From the NCBI RefSeq assembly GCF_014805625.2, contig NW_023998630.1, positions 336,555 to 400,554 of the forward strand: a DNA stretch of 64,000 nt, written 5' to 3'. Positions 21,799-33,700 of this stretch are shown one piece after another; position 1 is the first letter of the stretch, and each line of letters begins with the position of its first letter. Origin of the DNA: Glossina fuscipes (lineage: Eukaryota > Arthropoda > Insecta > Diptera > Glossinidae). Position numbers and translations under genes: made by a program. The notes beneath the pieces were generated by a model. It saw nothing but the letters and a program-made list of their open reading frames with translations, ran no database searches and was not told the origin of the DNA.

Positions 21799-24700
21799 CT
21801 GTAATGGGAATCAAATTAAATTAAGTTTTGTTTTTTCTCCATTTTTCTTGTTTTGAAAATTTTTGGGAAAGTAATGGATGTTTTTTCTTGTTTTATTCAT
21901 TTGAAGAAAAATTGGTAAAGCATTTAATAAAATGAACGAAATATTTCATGAAATTTTTTTAATCTCCTAAATTTAACGCTACACAAAAAACTTGAGGGAA
22001 TTGGTTAAGGTTCAATTTATAACGGGATTTGTGATTTTGTTTCTCGATTTCGTCTTCCTTTTTTAGAAAGGATGGGTGTAAAGCAAACTTTTTGCTTGAA
22101 ACACGTTACATCGTTGATTGATACAGTTTGATATAATCGATTTGTGTCTTTTCCCGCCTTTTTACAGGCTTGACGTACTTCGCATGATTGATTGGTTTGT
22201 TGGTTGTCAGAGTTGGTCAGCTGGATGGTTGTCGGGCTTTAATAGTGATTTTATCTTTGGTTGAATAACGAATATGTTAATTGTTTTTACACTAGATTTT
22301 GGGTTTTCGATTTCCCTTTTTTGTAGATTATCTGTTAGCGAATGGTTGAGGTGCTATTTGCAGCGATTTTTTGTCTCGTTTGTTGGTTTGATTACTCTGC
22401 TGCACAGTGACTCGGCAGGTTCATTGAATTTTACTCAAGTTATTAAGGAAATGCTCTATATCCGTTGGCTCCTTGATGGCTAGGAGTATAAAGGTTGATT
22501 ATATGATTTTTACAGAGGACAATTTATGAAATTTGGAACCAACCTATGTGTGCAATATAGAGAAGAATTCAATTCAAGCTGCGCTTTCAAAGAATTTTAT
22601 TGCATGCAGAAGTGACAAGTGACTGAGTTGGGTTTGATTCTTTCATTCAATTTAAGCTTGGATGAAAACTTATATCAAAATCAGAACGATAAAGGGTTTT
22701 TGAACTTCTTAATTTTTCCGAAGAAGTTTCAATTTTTTGAAACGTTGTTTATTGTCCGTACAAACTTAATATACCCGGTACCACAATCGGTGTTGAGCAT
22801 AAAGAGACAGGGTATGCAGGGACTCCAATAAAGTGATTAGGTTATAAATATCATGTAGATATTTATAGAAGAATTTAAGTGGATTAAATAGCTCATAATT
22901 GAATTTATATTGGCAAAGTTTTTGAAATAATATAAATAATAAAACCAGCGAGCCAATACCATTGGTAAAAATCAATTTTATTTAAAATGAAAATGCTGAG
23001 ACTAAACCTGCGGCTGCATAGCGTGGGTAAGGCTGTAAGCATAATCTATTTTCGTACAATATTAAAGGTTTACATTAACATGGCAATGATAAGGGGGCGA
23101 TTATATAATGGAACCATCGTAGATGTCACTAAGCTTCGATATAGCTCCTTTCTGTTGTACGGGCTGTAAAATTGTTTGACGCGCCATCTAATAAAGCCTA
23201 GCGCTAATCTGGGTGTACTCAAGTATGTGAATTCAAGGCGAACATATATAAATTTACTAATGTCTACCTAATTGGCTGAGAGTATTAGAAGAAAGAGCAA
23301 TTGTGTCCAAATATGAATTGTGTGAATCAAATTCGGCTTGAAAATGAGAGATTCTTACGACTCCTTTAATTTAAAATCATAAAATTGAATGCGCATCACG
23401 CACGTTATTTAAATGTCTAAAACAATTTGATAGAGACATGGGGAAGTATGTGAGCTAAAGAAAGAGAATAGCTTGGCTCAATAGCGGACGGAAGATCCGT
23501 AACAGTTAGGACAAATAGAATATTTTCTAATTTACTGCTTCTTAATATAATTGCAATGAATTGAAATACACCTTGAAAGATCTATCGGAGAGGTTGGACG
23601 ATAATCAATTAAGTAAGCTCGAGGGAATGTTTACGCGGCAAAAAAAAAAAAAAAAATTTGTGGTAAATTCTCTCCCCCGAAGACTTCATTAAAATCGCAT
23701 ATAATATGATGAAATTTTTCACGTTTAGTTTACGAAATCGGCCTCGCCTCCGCAAAGTTGCAGGTGATTATAATTTTCTTTTCATTTTTTTTAAGTTTTA
23801 CGCTTATTTATCATAAGGCGAACAAGACGGTATATTTAAAACTATTTTGTACATTCCTCAAATGAAGATAAATTATCTGCCAAAAATGTGTTAATTGTAA
23901 AATAGATATGGTAGACACCGCGATCTGGTGGAGTAATTTTTTTCTTAGTAATACGAGCGATATGAGTATCAAGTAAAAGAACTTGGACAGTACAATGCGA
24001 AAAGCACAGTGGTTGGTATGCGAGATTGGGATCCGGTTGAATATACTTTTCTTACTAGTTCAATTTCATCTTTGTGTTAAACTAGGCTAGATGCAGACTA
24101 TAACAAAGGAGAGGAATCTGACAGAAAAAGTGTTTCAGGGGGTTTTACGCAGGTATCTGCATTAATTAATTTAACCCTGCGGTGCCCGCTGGCACATGGA
24201 GTGAGAATACGTCACTCACGCCCCGCAGGGAACAGGAAGGCTCTCTGCAATTCCAGATCAAAGGCATGTGTATGGCATGCCCTTCCTTCTGGCGGAGGCG
24301 AGGCCTATCTTACACCTCAAATATTTAGTGTTGCCGCGATTTTTGGGGCAACCACAGCCACCACGAAACTCCCCTAAGGGCCGTCCCAGCAGTGGAATCT
24401 GACAATTGGATCGGCATCATGAACACGTTTCGAGCTTTCACCTTAATTTTTAGAATTTAAGGGGGCATATGAGCTTTCTTTTGCATGCAGCCTAATGGCA
24501 ATTAGAGTATACTTTCTTTTATGGATAATGTGGAAGTCAGAAAATGTTTTCAACTTTAGAATCAACTTTTGCGCCAAGTGTGTATATGGTCTTGTTAAAT
24601 ATTTTTGCAATGTTCTTAGAACACACTAGTGAGTTATTGATAATGAGGTTACAAAAGATTGCTTTCAAGCGTATAATGTCTATCCGAACGTCGAAATTGT

Positions 24701-27700
24701 TCTGAGAACTTTGATGCATATGCTATATACATTTCAGCGCAATACCGTACAATGTTAAGCTTGAAGATAGCACTCCTGAATGGAGATATAGGGCTGACAT
24801 CCTCATTTAATACTGCATATTACTCATTCAGCTTTCGCTTTGAAAAGATTAAGAACCTATTCGACATTTAACGGAGAAAATTATGATTATGCCAAACAAT
24901 GTTGTAAATCAGCAGCAGATCATTTTTTTTTTTTTTGGTACTGTTTAAGTTATGTTCTAACTATGTAACTACGCTACATCATTTAATAAAAACACTTTGC
25001 AATAAAATCATGGGCTGATTGTGTTAAAGCAAACTGAATCTGCTTTTATTTGACTAGTTCATGCCCTTGAAATTATTTCAAAAGTTTACGTAACTTGTAC
25101 GATAACACAATAAGGAATGAAAAAAATAGTTTTCTCTTTTCCAAAGTTGATGAGCATATTGAACTTAAACTCATTTTAGGTGAATCCGTAAAGTATTAGG
25201 CCATATTGAAAAATTCGAGGGTTACGAGCTTCCTTTTGCAGCCTGTTCTTTTCAAATCATTCCAAGCTGTCATGTGGTTCACGTTTAGTGCATTCGCTAT
25301 TTATTGACAGCCTGCTTCACCGACTTGTTTAGTGACTGCGACGTGCATTTTCGGAACTCTGGAACAAAATCGAGCAAATCACTCCTGGGTGCTTCGTTCA
25401 TTCAAAATAATTCCACTGAACACTTCACAAATTTTTCGAAAAGTTTTTGCACGTTGAGTTCAAAGCACCTCCAAAACCATAAGGCATCCGTGCAAACGGT
25501 CAGGCTCATTGTTGATGATGTGAGAAGCATTTTGATTTCTTGTTTTCTTATAATACTTACCTGAATAGTACGTCAGATATGATTCATTGTGATCCTCATA
25601 ACCGCCTTCACCGTGACCATGCGGATCGTAGGGATAATTGTGCACATCGTATGATCGTCCGGATGCCATAATACGTGGTCGATCTTCTTCGATAATACTT
25701 TCAATTTCTTCTTTAAATATATCAAAAATGATTGCGGTGCATTTCAACTGAAAACAATAGAATTTCTTGAGCATAGAATTTTCTTTCTTCAGTGAATCTT
25801 AACAAACTTACACGCATTTGTCCTTTCACAAAATGCTGTGTGGTAACCATAAAATGTACCGCACTCATAACTGATTCCAAATTGTTGTCATCATATTTTT
25901 CTATTTGATAGGTTTTAATATGATGGGGCGGTACCTGGAGTAGGAAAGACAGATTTTCAAAAGAAATTTTTCAAAATCCTTTTTTTTGTTCGTTCAAGTT
26001 AAGCAAACATGTTTTTATTTCACTCGATTTGTTTTTACACTTTATAGAAATGAATTCAAGAATGTTTACTTGCAGTGTTCGAAAAATGAGGGAATTTTTC
26101 ATTTTAAAAGCACGCCTCTTCCGAATACAGATGTACATATTCTGTCATAGTTCACTGGAATATTTCATTAACTTTCATCTCATTCGGTTTGCAAATTTAT
26201 TATTTAAAGTAGTTTTGTAATCGTGATGCCGGCAAATTTTCAAAATGATATGAGAGAAAATGAATTTGCAATTGAATTATTTTACTTAAATTACTTAAAA
26301 TGTCAAGAAATTGTTGCGACAATGGAAAAAAGCCAAAACCAAGGTTTAATAGAAGGGTATAAAAACTTTAAAGAGTCTGGAAAGACTTATGAGGATATCA
26401 ACAAAATGAAGAATTTTTAATTCAACAACCGCTGAGTAAGTATTAAAGGACTTGCTCATATCCATGGGAATTATATTATTTGCACTTATTTAATAAATTT
26501 AAAAATTAAATTTGCGGTTGTCTCGTAAGATTGTCTTCTTTCGAAACAACTTAATTTCTGTGAAAATTAATATTATGTCCTGTAGAGATGCTGCCTACAA
26601 GTGACTGTGATGTAAGAAGAAACGTAGCTACTGATGACAAGACATAGGTTCATGCTTACAATCCACAATATTGCGTTAAAGGCGACACAACAAGTTGACA
26701 GTCGTTCTTTCGATTATCGTAATGTTATTTGAAAGGAGCGGCTTCTAAAAGGGGCCACGCAATAACTAAAGAAAATTATCAAAGTCTCTAGCGTCGTTTA
26801 CGTGAACCTATTCTTAAAAAATATCCATTTGTGTGCAAAACAGTTAAAGGTAAGGCACGTATTTTATGCTAGAAGCTTATAATGACCCAAAATATATTTG
26901 TACAAAGTGTTAGTTGAGAATCTGCTATGGGTGATAAATTCAGATCTTTTACTTACTTTAAACATTTCTAGGCTAATTGCATTTGACCTATTAAGCCAAA
27001 TGAGTTTTACAGGTAAGAATTGCAAGAACAAATAGAAGGATGGACAGGTAGTTTAAATAAGGTTAAGAATATATGTTTATTTTAAAAAAAAGTTTGCGCA
27101 GGAGCGTTTGTATGGGAAGGAGCACAAAAAATTATCTTATTTGATCCAACTTTTGTGTATCAAAATGACACAATTCAGCGATTTTTATTGAAAAATTGTG
27201 ATAACTACAAACTTTTTTTAATATAAGGACAATAAAAGCGATCGTGGCGATGGTCCGATCCAATTCATTTCAAGTAGGTTTTGTCTTCGATCCAAGGCAA
27301 AGTCGTGTTTTCTCGAAACATCCCAAAAATTGAAATCTGCGGATTCAGCACGTAAATATAATATATTGTTACGGAATTCCCAAATCTAGTTGATTCCAGC
27401 TAAGGCATTTTTTAAAACAATAAATTCCTTAAATAGAAAAGAATTCAAATGTACATTTGCGAGGCGTCATGCAGCTGCAGACCGATGAAAACGCTTATCG
27501 GAAAAGCAGACAGGTAAGAACAAAGTGCATATCCGCAGGCATGTCATGCAGCTGCAGACCGATGAAAACGGTTACCAACAAAAGCAGGTTAACGAGTTAA
27601 GAATCAAGTCATAAAATTAGGTACTAGTAATATGATGACAAAAATGTATATAAATAGAATATTTGTGAAAGACAGTAAAGTAGAAAAAGAATATTTATGT

Positions 27701-30700
27701 TAAGCAGTCGAATTGCCAAAAATAATTTGTAAATAATCCCACATTTAAAAGAAATATAATTGTAAATAAAAGAACTTTGAAGTGTATTTCTCTTGAATAA
27801 AATATCCGCGATCCAGTGATACGGACTGTATCTTATAAAAGCGAATTTAATAACAACTGGTGTCAGAAGTGAGATCGTGGATGGTGAAGTTAGAAGAACT
27901 CAAAGTGGATCAGCTCAAACATGAGCTGGGAAAAAGAATCCTTCGTACAACCGGTACCAAATATGAATTAAAACAAAGGCTGTTCGAACAGATAGAAAAA
28001 AAACGGACAGGACTCGCCGATTCGATTGAATTCGTATACAATATCGAGGGAAGGGAGCAAGCCGACAACTTGTGAGGAACAGAAAATGCAGCTACAGCAG
28101 GAAAAAAACACAGCGAAGGAAAAGGCGAAGATGGTACAAGTACAATAAACATTATGCATTTTTTACAACAAATGCAACAACAAATGCAACAACTAACGAA
28201 ACAAATGCAACAGCAAATGCAACAGCAAACCCAACAACAAACGGAACAGATAGAATCAAAAATTGCTGAGAAAATACAGGGAAATCAACAACAAATGCAA
28301 CAACAAAGCCAACAACAAATGTAGCAACAAACGGAACAAATGCAACAACAAATGCAAAAACAAACGGAACAGATAGAATCAAAAATTGACGAGAAAATTC
28401 AGGAAAAACAACGCATCCTGCGAACACATATAGACGAAACACATGAGCAATTGGATGCCAGAATAAATGCACAGGAAGAGAATGCAGACGCCTTGAAAAA
28501 CGAAATAAAAGCCTTAAAAAAGAAGTGGCTAAGCTACAAACTAACGACATAACCGCCAGCTCTATCAAAGTCGAAACACCCCTATTTGGCGGCACCACTA
28601 ACTTCAACGCATTCAAGCTACAATTTGGTGTTGTTGCAACAAAAAATATGGGGGGATGACGACGAGAAAGCAGTCGCGCTAATAGCTTCTTGAGAGAAGC
28701 AGCAGCGGAAATTATCCAGATAATTCCGGAAAAAAAGAACGGAATTCGCTGAAATTATGGGTGCATTGAAAAGGAAATATGATAGCAAACATGTGAAGGA
28801 GGTAAGCCATCTAGAGTTGTCTTCGCGCTGTCAGAAGCTGAACGAAAGGATCCAAGATTATGCTACCGAAATCGAACGCTTGGCCAATCTCGCGTGTATC
28901 GATGTGTCCAACGACGTATTGGAAAGATTAAAAATCGAGTCCTTTGTTAAAGGACTGCGCGACGCGGATGTTAAACGAGCTGCAAGGACTTCGCCGAAGA
29001 CGACGTTTACGGAAACGCTTGGCTTCGCGCTTACACAAGAAGCAGCTAGGGTGCTGTGGACGTCAAGCACGAAAGTGAGACGTACGGAAGTTACCAGCGA
29101 GAACGATAATTTGGATGTGGTCTGCGCGGCACTTCGACAAGTCCTACGCGAAAATAAGCATATGTCGGCTTCAAAAACACGCAAGTGTTATGCCTGCCAA
29201 AAACCTGGTCATTTTGCACGGGACTGCCGATCCAAACACAAAAGGACACACTCCATATCACCTACACGGAATATTACTGAAGGTGCCAGCAAGATATCCA
29301 ACGAACAGGCGTTAAAAAGAGTCAGCATAGCGGGGCAACGGCTGACTAAGAAATTTAGTAGCCCTAGGATCGTCATTACTGAAGCAAAGAGAAGTAGCAG
29401 CAGCCTAACGATCGATGGGAAGATCCAAGGCTGTAACCACATCACGCTGGACACTGGTGCCTCTCATTCAGTTACCAACAGTACAATTGTCAAAGAAAAA
29501 TTCGACCCGTTAGTTGGAGCAAGGTCCCGAACGGCAACAGGTGAGGAAGCTGCTATTAAAAGTAAATTTATTAGAAACATTTCGACTAGCGACATTTCGA
29601 TGAAGCATGAATTTCTGGTGGCAGATATAATGGACGAGGTAATATTGGGGATGGATTTTATGGGAAAACATGGCTTCGTACTAGATATGAAATGGCAAGT
29701 GTTACAATACGCTAATATGACTTTGCCATTGACTGTGGGATACGACAGACAAGCCGAAATATTACAAGCAATCCAAACTCAGAAGCAATAGCGTGGGCCA
29801 CAGCTACCCAAGAGCTAAGGCTAAGTAAGATATGGGTTGTCGAGCCGAATAAAGAATGTATAAAAGACAACATCATCGTCAACAATCTAATACCAGTATT
29901 AAACCCAACCAGCGTTATAACAAAAGTTTACAAAGGGAAAATTATAACCCAATGCCGAAACGCCGAATATGTGGCAAATCACCAGGCCGAAATACCAAAA
30001 ACATGTGCCAAAGATATCCCCAGAGGCTGAGATTCTTATAAAAAAATGGACTAGCGATCTAGATGAGCAGCAGAAGAAATATGCCAAAAGATTTTTACTT
30101 TTTGCCGGCAGTATGAATTTGAATGGCCGTACTAATGGACTGCAGGAGCTGGTCCGATTTGGCAACGGTCTAGAAGAATTCCACTGGCAAAAAGAGGAGA
30201 AGTGGCGGACTTGATTAAAGACATGCTAGAGCGAAAAGTTACCGAACCATCGAATAGCCAGTAGTTAATGTTAAAAAAAAAGATGGGTCTACCACATTTT
30301 GTGTGGATTACAGGAAGTTGAACGAAGTTACCAAGAAGGATAGCTAACCTTTGCCTAAGATCGACGACACCTTAGACACATTGCCCGGTTCGCAATGGTT
30401 CTCAACCTTAGATTTGAAGAGTGGGTACCGACAGGTGGAGGTCGTCGAACATGACAAGGAAAAGACCGCATTTTCGGCTGATGACGGTTTATATCAGTTT
30501 ACCGTAATGCCATTTGGACTATGCAATGCGGCTGACACATTTGAGCGACTAATAGACTGCGTGCTAAAAAGGCTGAACTGGAAAACATGACTGGTGTATT
30601 TGGATGATATCATTGTCATGGGTAAAGATTTCAAGGAGCATCTAAAAAATCTGGCGAATGTTTTTCACCGATTACGGGCGGCAGGGTTAAAATTGACTAT

Positions 30701-33700
30701 CGAAAAATGTATGTTCTTTTGGAAGGAAGTGACATATCTTGGGCACAAGGTCTCCACGACTGGAATTCATACGGATGAAGAGAAAATCCGAGCAGTAAAA
30801 GAATGGCTACGACCAAACAATTTGCATGAAGTTCGCAGTTTCCTAGGACTATGTACATACTATCGCAGATTCGTCCCCAGGTTCACCATGGTTACTAGCA
30901 GACTGCATGACTTTACGAAGAAAAATCAACCCTTTACATAGGGTGAGTCCCAAGAGCACGCGTTCACGCAGTTAAAAGAGCTGTTATGTGCAGCACCCAT
31001 TTTAGCTTATCCAGTACCGGAAGGAAAATTTATACTGGATACCGATGCAAGCGCAGAACGTTTGGGCAGTGTACTCTCCCAGCAAATTGACGGTAACGAA
31101 AAGGTCGTAACAAATTACGCCTATCTAAAGCCGAGAGGAATTACTGTGTCACGCGACGAAAACTGCTGGCAATAACGCAATCTGTCAAGCACTTCCACAA
31201 ATATTTGTATGGCCAACAATTTCACCTAAGGACAGAACATGCTGCTCTGAAAATTGTTGAAAAACTGCAAACTTACCAATTCCGGATTTCAGACTTTCAG
31301 AAATCGCATGGCAATGCCGATGCTATGTCCAGATGACTATGCGACCCGCACTGCAAATACTGCGTAAAAAACGAGAATAAAGGAGGTGTCGTCATCTGCC
31401 GGACTATCGTGGAGCCCAACGGGGGCTTTTCGAAGGAAGACATGCGGAGTGCTCAAATGGCCGACAAGGATCTAAACGCAATATTAAAGGCCTTAGAAAA
31501 GGAGGAGCGTCCTACCTGGGAGGAGAGAAAGCCCGATTACGAAGGCGTATTGGGCTCAGTGGCAAAGCCTCATCGTTGAAGATGGATGCTTGTGGCGCAT
31601 GTGGCATAGTGAGGATGCTTCATGGGTTAAGAAATTACTCGTTGTCCCACAATAAGACCGAAGTTTTAAAGCGCTAGAGCTATCGGCTATATTGAAATCT
31701 GTAGCGCCCATGACGTTTGAACGAGCGACCACCGAATAGGTTGTCGAGACTCGACCTTAGATCTTGATATTATCATATTATTTAGAGAATCATTTAAGAC
31801 GTGAAAAGAAAATTGTAAAAAAACCAATACATTCTTCTTGATTGCAAATCATCATCAATCGAATAGGTTTTCAGATCCATGACCTGCCTTTTCCCATATG
31901 GGGCTAAGCATTTTTGAAGGTCTCTTGCAAATTTAAATTATTTAGTTTATTTGACATGTGGCTCTAGCTTCCCGTCTACACGTATGCCTTTTCTTCGTTG
32001 TAGACAATTTGCAGATGGCTCGTACAATCAAGCTTTCAACATTTGCGTTTAATTCTAATCCGATCATGATGAGCCTTTGAAGCTTGCTTGACTCTTAAAT
32101 GTGTTGGTTAATTCATATTGCATTTTCAACAAATTTTTTTACCACATGTTAGCAATTATAACTAAAAAAGAAATTTATCAATTTGAAGTTAGCCATGATG
32201 TTTTTGCTTTTATAAACCACCACGGTTTGCTTTACAAGCTTACAGAAGGAAAGGAATCCTATATCTTGGGTGGTCTATGCAGAACTTGCATCTGCAAACA
32301 GATCTTTTGAAAGATTTTTACTGTTATATAAAAAAGTTGTAAAATTTACTATCGCAGTTTCTGTTCTGAAATGGCATACAAGTTCCTCAATGCATTTCTG
32401 TCTCAAATTTGGTGCCGGTTGGGTTCTTCGTGTCCATGATACGGGACTCCTTTCTGTCTGTGAACCTATGAAATATGTGTGGTAAGATTCTTTATAAAAA
32501 CACCTGCACAAAACAATTTTAAAGACTTTTCTTACATTTCAAAAAATTACAAAATAATTTTGCTTATTCCTCTCGAACCATGTTATGAGGACCTATTTTT
32601 ACAATATCAATAATGTGTTAGAAGCAGAAAGAGAGAAAAACATTTTTTCTGCTATGAAACTCATCCAAAGCGCTAAATAAAGTCTCTTACAATCAACGAA
32701 AATTTCAAAGACTTTCTTTCGAATCTCTTGTTGTTGTTTTCTTACAATTATATCAATGCATTTGTTACTCGGAAATGTTAAGTTATATTTATCATAATAA
32801 GTGTAATCATATTTTTAAGATATTGAGTGAAAGAAAGGAAACATCGGTAATACCTTTGTTATATTATAATTATAAATTAGCCCGCTTTCTCATTTAATTT
32901 TCAGATATTTTTTTTCAATTTGATTTCGAAATTCGCTCTTTGAAAGGCAATAACAACAAACAAGTACTGCAACATCAGAAGATGAAATTTAGATTTTTTC
33001 TTCTTAGGTGATTATTTGTTCTTGTTTTATTTTTTTATGATTTTCACTGATATAAGCTTTGCTTTCTTTGTTTTATCGAAATATATCAACAGGAAATGAA
33101 ATGAAATATTTTTGTAAAATTGCAAAATTTTTTAAAATGTTTGTTATTTGAAAAAAGCGTTTTATTTTGAATACTAAAATTAAACAAATAAAATTTATAT
33201 TGGCAAAACCTTTATGGATATTTAAAAACGAACTTTAAAAAGGTTGTTAAGAGCTTTACATTTAATAAAATTAAAACTTTTCTTGAGGCTTTAAAGTTAA
33301 AGGTTACGTTCCTTTCTTGACGCCAGGTCTTCGCTGCTTAATGTTTCACTTAAATTTATTACATTTTTCTTATACCACCTCGGGATTTAGTAGTATTGCA
33401 CTGAACATACATACAATATAAAGTGTTTTATTGTAAATAAATTTCCCATCATTAGTTCTCTTTACTGACAACAAGACGACGACCAACAAAAGACCAGTAC
33501 TGTATATTATCATCCAACACAATAACAGCAAGGCAAGCGTATACGCGTTTTTTTCTTCTTTGTATAGAAAAGACAAACACAAAGACAGATATGCAGACAG
33601 ACAGTCTAAAACTAGACAAGATTTACTTAAACTTCAAAGTATAAACGTAAGGCTCTCTCAGTATATGCAATTCGAAAGAGTAGCAGTAGCAAGAGAAGTG

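Larger units (their letters stand above)
27367..31690 (+). mobile_element. Ty3/gypsy LTR retrotransposon, 3'-truncated and defective
   Basis: The order is 5' LTR, primer binding site, a SAP-like ORF, Gln-rich gag, CCHC zinc knuckle, aspartic protease, reverse transcriptase, RNase H and the very start of integrase. Similarity stops near 31680 and no second LTR is present, so most of integrase and the 3' end are missing. Several stops and frameshifts interrupt gag and pol (for example TGA at 30588, TAG near 30939, a shift in RNase H). The element lies in a beat intron, opposite to beat transcription. No envelope gene was seen. It cannot transpose on its own. Confidence 0.92.

Noticed and set aside
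28152..28616. 154-codon - strand frame rich in Val/Phe/Ala
   Set aside because: It is the antisense shadow of the CAACAAATG-type Gln repeats of the gypsy gag.
28858..29184. 108-codon - strand frame
   Set aside because: Antisense shadow of the gypsy gag/protease frame.
32275..32511. 78-codon - strand frame
   Set aside because: No domain and no splice or element context.
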